Of a DNA stretch of 64,000 bases, positions 33,549-44,569 are shown piece by piece. Source of the DNA: Zygnema cylindricum (Eukaryota; Streptophyta; Zygnematophyceae; Zygnematales; Zygnemataceae); assembly GCA_037447655.1 (NCBI GenBank), contig JBBHKE010002973.1, positions 599,080 through 663,079 on the forward strand. Reading direction: 5' to 3'. The notes under the pieces are model-generated. The model was not told the origin of the DNA and ran no database searches. It saw nothing but the letters and a program-made list of their open reading frames with translations. How positions within the stretch are numbered: the stretch's first letter is position 1; the number at the start of each line of letters is the position of its first letter. The position numbers were made by a program, and so were the translations under genes.

Positions 33549-33575
33549 AACCGAAGGTTTAAGAAGGTGATTCCC

Positions 33576-36500
33576 ATGGAAGTGGAAGTGAAACTCCGTC
33601 TTCCTTCGGCCGAAGCCCACGGAGCCGTGGCAAAAATTCTGAAGGAAAGCCACGTCGTAACTCATTTTCAAGAAAACGTGTTTTTCGACGGCGCGAAACA
33701 GGAGCTGTAAGAATCAACCTTTTCCACCGATTTTAGTGTGGATTTGACTTTTTTGTGTATATTTAATGGTGTGAATCGTAGTAATGATGTATCATTGATG
33801 TTGTGAATCACTTTACAGACTAAGTAGAGTATTCAGTTTAGGGCACTCATAATTGTTTTGAGGAAAGATAGGGAAGTAAGAGAAAGGTTTTGAGACTTGT
33901 GTTCGATTATGATTTTTTGAAATTTGAAATTTGTGGAAATGTATTTTTGGCAAATGTATTTTTGGTGAACATTTTTTGGTAACCGAGAATCTTAGGTTTT
34001 TTTATGCCCCGATTTTCGTGTACTGTTGTTTTTTTTTTGGGAATTATGATAGTTTAGAGTGAGAGGAATTTGGTGTTTATTGTGTATGGTTTTATGTTTT
34101 CAGTATTTTGCTTTTTTGTGAGGAAAGCCTTAACAAAAAAAATGTCAATTAGTAAGCCTTGTTTTTGTGATTTCTCATGTCGACAAATTATGCCGATTTT
34201 GTCTTTTTTTTGGGTGTTATTTTATTTTTGTTGTTTAATCCAGCCTGAAGTCCTTTTAACAATTTCTGATTTTGGTGCAAGTCTTTGACATTCTCTACGA
34301 TTTTTTAGGATTAACTTTATCTTTATTTTCGTCCAGTTCACAATTCCCACTTCTATACAATTTGACAATTTCATGATCGTTCTCTCTCTACCTCCCCCTC
34401 CCTCCTCCCCCTCATCCTCTTCCTCACCCTCTTCCTCTTCCTTTCCCTCTCCCTCTCCCTCTGTGTACAGAAGCTCAAAACGTGTGACTTTACGGTTGCG
34501 TTTTTATAATAATGATTCGAAATGTGTAGTGACTATTAAAGGAAGAGCCCTTATGGTGGATGGAATTGGGAAAGCTACTGAGGTACATATCAAAAACTTA
34601 TTAATTTTTTCCTTAATTTTCCCGTTATATTTTTCTGTTATGTTTATCCATTTTTATGTGTGAAGTTTCTGCTTCGAATTTTCCTTTCATTTTGACGTTT
34701 TTATGGGTTAAGTTCTTCCTTTTGAAAAGTTTTTCCTTAACTTTTTGGTTTTATCCGTTAAGTTTTTCCTTTTAAAATTTCCGTTTTATTGTGTAAAGGT
34801 TTTCCTTCAGTTTTTCCGTTTTTGTGTGTAATTTCCTGTAATGACTTTGTTTTACATCTTGTTTCTAAAGCGACCTCGGAATATTCTAAACAACTGCTTT
34901 AGTTTTCCTTTATTTCTTCCATTTTTATGCTGTCTTTATGCCGCTCCCTTTGATTATTTGTGTGTTTTTAAACATGCCAAAACATTTCTTTCTGTGGATG
35001 TCTTTCTTAAAAAGAAAAGAAAGCAAAAGTAAAAAAGAGATTTACTTGTTATAAACTTTCTTTTGCTTTTTTTTCGCTTTCACTTTCCCTAATAAAACGA
35101 GTATCTGTACGGTAGATGTTAATTGTAATGTATTGACTGCAGAGCAAATCATTTGTGTGTTCTTTTTCTCCGTACTGGTTTTACTCTTCTGTTATTATTA
35201 TGGCTAATCATTAATGACAAACCAGCTCCATTTGATGTTTTTAGGAAGAGGAAGAAATTGACCTCCTTTAAATCATTACTTTGTTCTTTTTTTGCTTACT
35301 TATTGTACTTTTGATTGTACCTTTTTGTTATTATTATCGTTTTTGTAAATTAAGAAATAACCAACCAGTTTCATTTGATGCTTTGAGGAAGAGGAAAGAA
35401 TCAAATTTGCATTAAATCATTTCGTGCTTCTTTTTTTGTTTACTGTTTCTACTTTTTTCTTTTTTTTACTTGTTTTCTCATTTTTTTCTCTCTGTTCCTT
35501 TTATTCTACTTCTTAAAAAATTGTTATTATGGTTAATCAGTGTATAATCAACCAATTTCATTTGGTGTTTTCAAGGGTGAGGACGAATTGAATCTGCTTT
35601 AATCATTTCAAGTCCTTTTTCTCTTTACTTTTTCTTTTCTCTTTTACATTGTTGTTATGGTTAACTAGTAAATAATAAACTACTTTCATTTGTTTTTTTT
35701 TAGGAAGAGGAAGAAATCGAACCTGCTTTAGGACGTGCTTGTGTGGACGACCCACAAAAACTTCTGTCCCTAAATTGCGAATTGCTTCAAAAAGTGGTAA
35801 GTGTACAATGTACTTCTTCTTACACTGTGGATCGTCAGTAGCGTCAATAACACTATTTTGTTAGTGGTTTAAGTGTACAATATACTTTTTCTTATTAAAC
35901 TGTGAAATGTTTTGTCTGTTTATGTTAGATATTTAAACAGTTCCAAAAAGCTACATCATTTGGAACCGAAATAAAGTAAATAACACTAGTATAAACGCCA
36001 TGCTAACAATTTATTTAATCTAATAATGATTCACTCCGTAGTTTCATAAAAAAAATAAAAAAATGTTTTGAAGGATTTTGCTTCAACAGCTTGAGCTACA
36101 TAGTGTTGTAAGATATGTTTTCTTTTACTTACTTTTTTATGGGGTAAAATGATTTTTTACTGAACTTTTGGTTCAGTGAAAATAACCTTTTGGACATTAT
36201 ACAGGTAAATTCATTGTTTCATATTCCATGCAAGTACTAAGTTCATTCTCAAACAACTTTTTTCTTTTCTTCTTTCCTCTTTCCTTCTTGTTTTCCTGTC
36301 TGCAATTATTTTTTCGCTCACACAAAAATCAAAGACCAGCAAAAAATAACTGCCAAACATACTAACAAAAAAAAGCAAACAAAAAAATAATAACAAAAAG
36401 TGAAAAATAATAATAACAGAAAAAAATGTTTTTTTTTTGTTTTTTTTTCATTTGTTGCTTTGGTGGGGAACAGGTAGAGCGCTACCAATGTCACAAATTT

Positions 36501-39158
36501 GTTTGTTTGGGAGGTTTTCGGAATGTCCGGATGGTCTTTTCTTGGAACAACCATCAGATTGAACTTGACGAAACAAAGGTAAAAATCTCTTAATGCCCAA
36601 AAATCTCAAAAAAATAGCTAGAAATACCCAAAATTTGTAGGCTCTACAGATTAATTTATTGGTTTACTGCAGCATTTTTTTCGGCAAAGGTAAAAACTCC
36701 CAAAAATGCCCAAAAATGCCCAAAAAACGCCCTGATAATGCCCAGCTTTTCAAGTCATTGTATGGGATTCTTGCAACACCATTGTCGTCAGAGGTAAAAA
36801 ATGCCCAAAAATGTCAAAAAATGCTCAAAAATGCTCAAACTGTTTAGGGTTTCTACAATATTTTATCAGATTATTGCATTTTCGGTTATGGACATCCATT
36901 TTTCCAAGATCTTTCTAGAAAGTGTCTATTAGGATTTTGTTGTTTCTTCCACATACGGGTTATTGGGAAAACTTTAAAGCTAATCGGCGACAGCGTTCAC
37001 CAGAACGTTCTTTTCAAGCCTCTACAAAAATCGAAAAAATGTATTGTTTACATCCACATGTAGTCAAGACCGAGACTTGTACGGGGCAATTTTTTTCTCG
37101 TCCATCGGAATTTAACAGGGAATGTGGCATCGTTTAGGAAAACACCAAAATTTTAATTTTTGAAGTTTGATCATGCGTTCCACGTTTTTGGACCTAGCTG
37201 CGTCAACGCATCCCCAATTTGAGTGTGTTTGTATTTTTGTAGTTTTGTGTTTTTGTTTTTTTGCATTTTTGTTTTTTTGCGTTTTCGCGTTTTTGTGTTT
37301 TTACATTTTTGCGATTTTGTAATTTTGGGCGTTTTTGTGATTTGCAATTTTGGGCGTTTTTGTGATTTGCATTTTTGCGTTTTCGCGTTTTTGAGCGTTT
37401 TTCCGTTTTGTGTTTTTGCGTTTTTGCGCTTTCGAGCATTTTTACATTTTTGCGATTTTGTGTAGGTCTTGAGATGAGTCATCTAACGCAAGCGAAATTT
37501 TCAGTTTTGGAGCACATATGAAGGCATGGTGCCTGTTTAAGTGACGTCAAATAAAAACTTATTTAGGGCATCTGTCTACATATGGTCTATTTTGCCAATG
37601 TTTGTCGGTTATCTTAGATTCTCCATTCCAGAAAACAATGGAAATAATGGTATGGAAAAAATGGTTTTTTTTTTTTTTGGAAGTTTGGGTTTCAATGTGA
37701 CTCTTTTTTGTGGCCATCATGTATTTGGTGACAGTTGTAGACGTTTTTATGGTGTTAACTTTTCTCTAGTTTCGATCGATAATTTCGGATAGTGAGAAAA
37801 AACGTTTTTTGGAGCAGTCAGTCGGTATTTTTGGCCATTTTTGTTTCATTGGAATTCGTAGCTCATTTAACCTTAAAAAAGGTCGGGCAGTATTTTTCCC
37901 AAAAAATGATGAAAAACAGTCGTTTTCACTTTTTTTTTGGGAATTCCGATTTGTCAAATTGAATTAATTCAGGCCCCAGTGTCAAATAATCTCTATATTG
38001 ACCAGTGTTAGCATCTCAGTGTCTACTTAACCTTAATTGTCCTCCGTAATTTTTTAACAATGTACCGAAAATTTTGACAGATACTTGGAATTTCACCATA
38101 CAGGACTTCTGAAAAGAAAAAAATTGTACATTTTGCCTCTTATATGCCATTTTTGATACTTGGAAACCATTTGATGTATAAATAACATGTCAATTTTGTT
38201 CCCGTAAATTGACCGAGAAAAATGAAACCATTAGATATAGTAAAACATATGTCAACTTTTTTCCAAAAAAGGAATACTGGGAAAAATCAACCATTAGATA
38301 AAAAAAAATATCATGTCAATTTTCTTTTCGTAGATTGAATTCTGGGAAAATATTCCTCCATAAATCATGCTGCAAATTAAACCTTTGGGAAAAGATAATT
38401 TCCTTTTTCTCTCGTTTCCCTTTTTAAAATGTAATATGATGTTAGCTGCCATCCTAAATTGAGTAGACTAGTGTTTCTTTTGGGGAGTATTTCCTTTGGT
38501 CGTCTCTTTCTTAGTTGTTTATTTTGGAGACGTTTACTTTTTGGGGTTTTCTTGTTCAGGTTTTTTTTTGGTTGTCTTTTTTGGGAGTTTCCTTTCTGAA
38601 TTTCGGGAATTTATTTTGAGTTTTCTTTTTGGGGTTTTTCTATCAGTTTTCTTTTGGAACACAATACGAGATTGAATGTGAGACATCAGAACCCGAACGG
38701 CTGCGGGCAGAATTGTAAGATTTTGTCTCCTCTCTCCTCCTCCTTTTCTCTCCTTCTCCCTCCTCTCTCATCTTCTCTCTCCTTTTCTCTCTCCTCTCGC
38801 CTTCTCTATCCTTCTACCCTCCTTTCTGTCCTCCTCTCCCGCTCTCTCCCTCTCCCTCTCTCCCCTCTCTCTCTGTCTCTCCCTCTCACACTATTTTTCC
38901 ATCATCCCTTTTGCATTTCATTTGTTGTGATTTTCAAGTTGATTATTATAATTGTGTAAAAGGTTTTCTTATCTCCGCTTTACCTAGTAGAGGAGATGCA
39001 TCATCAATGAGGGATATTTTTCTTTATCCATATAACTTAATAATTTTTTATTTTTTGGTAACAGGGAAATTTTTTTGAAGGAACATCAAGTGCCCTATGC
39101 CTATAGCCAGGCCACAAAATTTGGGGTGTTTCGAGCCGGAAAATTGCCGGAGTTCTGA
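33576..39158 (+). CDS. TTM3: Triphosphate tunnel metalloenzyme (CYTH domain), TTM3-like, complete
   Basis: Six exons (33576-33706, 34471-34582, 35704-35796, 36474-36578, 38647-38714, 39065-39158) with GT-AG borders and matching phases give 200 aa ending in TGA. The protein opens MEVEVKLRL, carrying the ExExK signature of CYTH enzymes. It continues with LRLRFYNN, VTIKGRA, CLGGFRNVR and IELDETK, then YEIECETSEPERL and FGVFRAGKLPEF. These acidic and basic strands line the tunnel that binds metal and triphosphate. Order, length and wording follow land-plant TTM3, a small protein that hydrolyses tripolyphosphate in vitro. All tunnel residues I can check are kept, so the gene looks functional. The frame stays open upstream to an ATG at 33378, across 15-bp repeats, so a longer N-terminus is possible. 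I chose 33576 because TTM3 proteins begin exactly there. Confidence 0.95.
34380..34470. repeat. CT-rich tract before TTM exon 2
   Basis: CCCTCCTCCCC and TCCCTCTCCC words lead to the acceptor GTGTACAG at 34463-34470. It is non-coding. Confidence 0.75.
35221..35615 (+). repeat. Three decayed copies of TTM exon 3 start in intron 2
   Basis: At 35221-35280, 35361-35430 and 35541-35615 the intron repeats the region around the exon 3 acceptor (real site 35703/35704). Shared words are TTTCATTTGATG, the AG, GAAGAGGAAGAAAT and CTTTAAATCATT. The first copy keeps an AG acceptor followed by GAAGAGGAAGAAATTGACC, then TAA. The units also share GTTATTATGGTTAATCA upstream, so the true repeat is about 150-180 bp, in four tandem units with the functional exon in the last. 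Confidence 0.92.
36579..36850 (+). repeat. Donor-site repeats after TTM exon 4
   Basis: The exon 4 border ACAAAG|GTAAAAATC is followed by AATGCCCAAAAAT. The same arrangement recurs at 36685 (GCAAAGGTAAAAACTCCC) and 36789 (CAGAGGTAAAAAATGCCC), each followed by more CCCAAAAATG words. These are decayed duplicates of the exon end plus donor. Confidence 0.85.
37215..37465. repeat. T/G-rich tandem tract (TTTTTGYG words)
   Basis: A strand-asymmetric run of GCGTTTTTGTG and TTTTGGGCG words with nearly no C, inside TTM intron 4. Long open frames on both strands here (Phe/Cys/Val-rich forward, Lys/Thr/Asn-rich reverse) come from the repeat. Confidence 0.8.
38718..38890. repeat. CT-rich tract in TTM intron 5
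   Basis: CTCCTCCT, CTCTCTCC and TCCCTC words directly after donor GTAAGA at 38715. It is non-coding. Confidence 0.8.
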
Positions 39159-40025
39159 AACAAGTTCGAAAGATAAAATCGTAAATGTGACAGTTGTGAA
39201 AAGTGAGGATGTTCCCTTTCAAGGAAAACTTTCTTTGTGGAAATTATTTTCCATTTGACCCTTCCTCCCCTCCCCCTTCCCTTTTGTTTCTTTTTCGAAG
39301 CGTAATTTCTTTTTTAAGCTCTCATCTGAGTGTCTTGGAAAACCAAACGTGGTCGGCAACATCTGATGGGTAAAAGATTAGGGAGCTTTGTGAAAATAGA
39401 ATGAAAATTAAGGAATTACAGAAAAAAAAAAAATATCATCACAAAAGAAAGGGCTTCGGTGGACATTCACTTTTTCCAGGGAATGTATTACTTTTGCAAT
39501 CAGTGTAATCCACTCCATTTTATGCACTAGTCAAAGAAATTGAGAAGTTTGATTTATTTTGGTCCACACTAGTTATAGTGGAGATTGTTTTGTTAGATGG
39601 AAGGCAAAGGCCTTATGATTTTAGAAAACTTCAAAAATGTAGAAAAACTTTTTATATTAATATGGAGAAGGATTTTTTTTAATGTTTAATCATTTTTGAG
39701 GCTTCAATTTCTCGCAATTTTGTATTCCAATTTTGGGTTGTGGTTTTACTTTGTGTTGTAATTTTGAGCCCCAAATTTTTTTACATTCACCATTACTTTT
39801 GAATCAATGAACTACACCGGGTATGTATATAATTAGAATAGTTAGATTCTATTTCTGATTCATAGGACGTGGATGATTTTGGACTGCAAAAGAAAACGAG
39901 CTTTAACAGACAATTAGGGCAAAGGTTCATGGACCGGAATTGTGAAATAGGTTTTTTTTAATGAAACCCAAAATCTGGACGAGAAAAAAGGGTTTGTGGC
40001 CGAGACATCGTATTATTTCTGATGT
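39159..40025. other. TTM 3' flank, no gene recognised
   Basis: AT-rich sequence with A-runs and T-runs. No reading frame with recognisable protein features was found on either strand, and no repeat termini. Confidence 0.5.
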
Positions 40026-40510
40026 TTCCTCTAATTAGAGTTAGAGAGTGAGAAAAAGAGGAGAAGGAGAAAAAGAGGAAAGAAAAAAAAAGAGAAGAGA
40101 AAAAGATAAAGAGAAAAAGAGGGAGAAAAATAGGAGAGAAAAAAAGAGATATTGAGGAAAAGAGGAGAAAGGAAAAAAGAGGAAAGAAAAAAAAAGGAGA
40201 AGAGAAAAAGAGAGAGAAAAAGAAAAGGGAGAAAAAGAGGAGAGAAAACGAGGAGAAAGGAAAAGAGGAGAGAAAAAGAGCAGAGCAAGAAAAAGAGGAG
40301 AGAGAGAAGAGAGAAGGGAGAGGAGAGGAAAGAGAGTAGAAGGGGGGAAGAGAGAAGAAGAGAGGAGAGATTATAGAGGAAAGAGTGGAGAAGAAAGAGA
40401 AGAAAAGGAGAGAGAGTAAAAAGAGAAAAAGAGGAGAGAGAAAAAGAGGATAAGGGAAAAGAGGAGCGAAAAAAAGGAGAACTAAAAAAAAAGATCGAAA
40501 ATGAGATACA
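40026..40510. repeat. GA-rich polypurine tract
   Basis: Nearly every base on the plus strand is A or G (GAGAAAAAGAGGAGA words) for about 480 bases. On the minus strand it resembles the CT-rich intron tracts of the left half of the window. Confidence 0.9.
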
Positions 40511-40925
40511 AAAAAAGACAAATAAGACTTAATTAAAAAAAGCGCGACCATAAACTATCTGGGTTCATGGGAACAAAATAAGGCGGCATTTTAACCTGAA
40601 AAACTACAGGTGAGGAAAGCAATCGAAAAGGAAAAGCAATGAGGAAAAAAACGAACTCACGGAAAAATGGCACATAAAACACAGACACTCGAAGAAGCAA
40701 CACCACTGACCAACATTACCTAACCAAACCTCAGAGTAACTAAAGATCTACAAAAAGTGACCTCCAAGATTCCCCAAGCCCAATGGAGCATCTTGAAAAA
40801 GTTAAAAAAGCCGTCGACGATCCACAACCACAATAACTAATCGAAGGAGGATCAAAGCTAGCACTTGCAAAGCCACAAAAAATCGTCGACGATAAAAAGA
40901 GGCAAGGACTGCAGTAGGAGGGTTC

Positions 40926-42657
40926 TTAGGTCCTCGTCGCTTTAACGAACGAGGACCACAAGTAGGGAGAAACTCGTCCAAAAGAAGACCCAAACAACCA
41001 ACTTTCTAGACCGCCATTGGAATAAAGTAACCTGTAAATATCTCGGTGTGCATAATCACGTTCTTTTTTATCCGTGTCACGGGCCGCCACTCCAACATGT
41101 CGAGCGGCTTGACAGTCGATTATTTCCGAGATAGGGTTCGCCAAAACAATGTCACCAAATATGCGTTTTGCACCACCGAGTAGAACAATATCAATCCAAC
41201 GCGAAAGAATAATATGTGAATCCTCCCAAAAAACAGAATGCCCCCCCCCCCTCAAAAGTGATAGTCTCAATAACTGCTAAGTGTTGTGAAGCCTAAATCA
41301 CCTCTTCCCCATGGGAGCAACAAAGCAAATGGAGGTCATCGGCTCAAATACACGATCGCATGAGCAAACGAGAGTGAAGTAAAAGTGGATGAGGGAGGCT
41401 AAACCGGAACCAAAGAGTGTAGGGAATTGAGAAAGCGTTAAACGTAAAATGGATAAAATAGTTGTAACTGACAACCTAAATCCATAACCACATCCACCAG
41501 AAAGCAAGCACGCAAAGAATTAGAGGGAACCGCCACAAAATCCAAATTTATTAGCGACGAGAACCTCATAAAAAAAAGTTTTTTAGACACACGCAACTGA
41601 TTTCGTAACAAAGGTGGAAACAATACATAAAGCAAAAAGAGGAATAGACCATCATGCGTCCAAAATGAACCACAATAAGGCAAAAACACTCTACGAAACA
41701 CGAGGGACAACGATAGCAAGGACGGGGGTGTCCTCAACCATAAAACGAGAGACAAAAGCGGAAATAATAATTCACCAACTTCCCAAATAGGCAGGGTGAG
41801 CCAATTAGTGCCGTGGATAGTAAACCAAATCCTCTTGTAAAGATAGTAAAATATGCTTGAGTGCGGGACATAGGCCCAAACTTGCGACCAAAAGCCTCGC
41901 ACTTAATAAAGTGTGAAGGACATCCATGAGGTGATTATCAAAAGCGGAAAGAGAAGAGACAAACATTGGGTTGGGAAAGGAAGTGCAAGTAAAGCAAGAG
42001 AGGTGGTGGGCGAAACAACTTGTCAACAAAGCAAAGCCACTTCGAAATGAGGAAGGTTAGTAAGGTTGTAAACAAGGGACAAATCGCAAAATAAAACAAT
42101 TGGGTCACTAAAGTATCCGAACAAAAACGGGCGGCTCATCACTTGAATGCTATCGGATGGAGGTAGAGTTTGAAAACCAAGAAGAGGAGTAAAAAAATGA
42201 GGAATTTCATGAGGTGATTTAATAACACACTTCGAGGGTTGAAAGGAAAGGTTGAGTTTTGCGAAACGATCTCTGAAAATGTTTTAGGCTGACACGAAAC
42301 AATCTTTAAGAACATTGTAGGGCGATACGACTTGGTCTATAGAGTAAATAATATGTGTATAGTTCGCAACAGAAGGGAAGAGGCAAGAACAAAAAGCAAT
42401 AGCGGAAGCGCGGACGGCCATTACGAGCAATTGCAAACAAAGGTCCCTCAAAAGGGTTGCTTTGACGAGTGCAAATCGTAGAGGAAAGAGGAATCAAATA
42501 ACTGTCGGTTGAGAAGGAGGGGTTGTTCGTCAAAGAATAAACTCGCACAAAGGGGAATAGGGCGGATCCCAACATTGGGTTTGGTGACAGCCACTAAGCG
42601 AGATGTTGAGAGAACACAAATTAGAGGGGGGACAATCCCACCAACAATAAAAAACAT
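40926..42657 (-). pseudogene. Decayed non-LTR-type reverse transcriptase
   Basis: On the minus strand, 42610-42535 reads RLVAVTKPNVGIRPIPL, which matches the K-P-[NG]-G-x-R-P-I block at the start of the RT domain in LINE-like proteins. Near the other end, 41200-40930 reads GDIVLANPISEI, then AARHVGVAARDTDKKERDYA and SFGRVSPYLWSF. This pattern is typical of the C-terminal restriction-like endonuclease part of such proteins. The intermediate 1.2 kb is out of frame in places and I could not place the catalytic ADD box. The 5' part is replaced by GA-rich sequence from about 42735. Orientation and class are inference from these two blocks. Confidence 0.5.
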
Positions 42658-42734
42658 ATTGGAAAGAACTTGTCAAAACCCCGAGCACCCGATTCATGGG
42701 GGCGAGCACCCGATTCAGGGGGGCAAAATGAGAC

Positions 42735-43165
42735 ACAAAAAAAAGAAGAGAGACACAAAAGAAGGAAAGAGAGAAAAAGAGGAGAAAGAAATAGAGGAGA
42801 GGGAGAAAAAGGCAAGGTTGAAAGGAGGAGAGAAAAAACAAGGAGAGAGAGAAAAACAGAGGAGAGAGAGAAAAGGAGAAGCAAAAAATAGAGGAGAGGG
42901 AGAAAAAAGGGAGAAAAAATAAGAGGGAGGAAAAAAGGAGAGAGAAAGAAAAGAGAGTAAAAGAGGAGAAAGAGAAATAGAGGAATGAGAGAAAAACAGA
43001 GAGAGAGAGAAGAATAGGAGAGAGGAGAAGAGAGGAGAGAAGAAGAGGAGAGAGAGAAGGAGAAGAGAGAAAGAGGAGAGAGAGAAGGAGAAGAGAGAAA
43101 GAGGAGAGAGAGAAACGAGAGCGAAAAAGGAGAGGGAGAAAAAAAAAGAAGGAGAAGAAGGGGTA
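42735..43165. repeat. GA-rich polypurine tract
   Basis: GAGAGAGAAAAAGAGG words for about 430 bases, with almost no pyrimidine on the plus strand. It separates the RT remnant from the second hAT MITE. Confidence 0.9.
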
Positions 43166-43302
43166 CTTCGTCTTTTGTGAAAGAAAGCGACTTACTCTCA
43201 GCCAATTTGGATTGTGGTTTCAAACCCAATCAAAACAAATACGCATGTCTGTCTAAGCCATTGTTATGATGTGCTTATTATGATTTGATAAGATATGTCT
43301 AT

Positions 43303-43677
43303 TAGTGTTGGGTATCGGGTTAATTCATATCGCGATAATTTCGATATTCGATATATCGAATATCGATCGAGCAGATTCCTCGATATATCGTACCAAGACC
43401 AACATAAATTATCGCGATATATATCGCAAAAAATGGGTGTCCGTACAGTTATTGTACGGAAAATCGTACGGATATTTGTGCTGGGGGGGTTGGGTTTGGA
43501 AAAAAAAAATTGAAAATTTTCATTTTTTTTATGGTTCGATATATCGGCAATACGATATATCGGCAATATATCACGATAATTTGGTTTTCGATATATCGAA
43601 GCGATATATCGAATATCGGGTACCTGAAATTCGATATATATCGAATATCGGTAAAAGGTCCTCGTTACCCAACACTA
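43303..43677. mobile_element. hAT-type MITE, second copy
   Basis: It starts TAGTGTTGGGTATCGGG and ends GTTACCCAACACTA, an inverted pair at the ends. It is flanked by a perfect 8-bp direct repeat ATGTCTAT (43295-43302, 43678-43685). The 375-bp body is full of CGATATATCG palindromes and also contains GTACGG words, as in the element at 2452. The two belong to one superfamily but have diverged interiors. Confidence 0.92.
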
Positions 43678-43869
43678 ATGTCTATACACTACCCAATGTG
43701 TTATGGAATTATTGGCGTAAATGCGGAATTAGAATGTTCAATACTAATTTGATTTAAAGAGGCGTGTTGACTTGCAGCCCACTCCCTTAAATAATGTTAT
43801 TAACACCACAGTGACTAAATCAATGTTATTAACACTAATCAAGATGGGCAGTTATTGTGACAGATGTCA

Positions 43870-44060
43870 GTACATGCGAGGCTGTTTGAGGCTTTTGTCT
43901 TCTTGTGAAAGTTGCTAAATGTGTCTGTACTGATGAGGCTTGTTGTTTTCTTGTGAAAGTGACAATGTGTCTGTACCTAAGGGAGTTTTGACTTCTTGTG
44001 AAAGTGGCAAAATGCGTCTGTACTGATGGGTTTTTTTTTGTCTTTTTGTGGAAGTAGTTG
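43870..44060. repeat. Degenerate tandem repeat of about 55 bp
   Basis: Four units share CTTCTTGTGAAAGTGGC and GTGTCTGTACTGATG. They keep an open frame on the minus strand (repeated HxATFTRxQ), but with no recognised protein. Confidence 0.8.
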
Positions 44061-44569
44061 GAAATTGGCAGGGTCAAGCCTGGCAAGCAGAACTGCTCAT
44101 GTGGTGAGCGTGTAGTGGTGAGCGTTTAGTCTACAATCATTGCAACTTGACCCATTCTGAGAACTTATTTGGTACCATAACAGGTCAGCCATCTTAATGG
44201 GCAGGTATGGTGATGTCGTTTTTTAGCGTTTACCTTGTTATATTTTGGGTAAAAGGGGAGCGGTAATTGAATTAGAGTTATAAGCTCTATTAGCAAGAAA
44301 AGGTATACTGCCTACCAATTCAATAGTCAGTCCACGCCCATTTTCCTGGAGTCATCCATGAGCACTTTTCCAGGGATCCTAGTTGATGCGACAATGCACC
44401 TTTCGAGTTGGTGAATTATAGGTGTAAGCACTTTATTAGAATCAGCTACATCAATTATGTTTTACCACGTGGTTGATGATGAGCCACTCAACAAAATAGT
44501 GTTATTAATGTTAATTTTATGGTTTTTGGTAATAAACTCACTTGAATAAGAGTGGGACTGAATCTGGAA
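44061..44569. other. No gene recognised
   Basis: Mixed-composition sequence without supported frames. GTGGTGAGCGTGTAGTGGTGAGCG near 44101 is a short local duplication. Confidence 0.4.

Noticed and set aside
36922-37137. Extra TTM exon in intron 4.
   Set aside because: TTM exons 4 and 5 join in phase as DETK-FSFGTQYEIECE, which matches the family without any insert.
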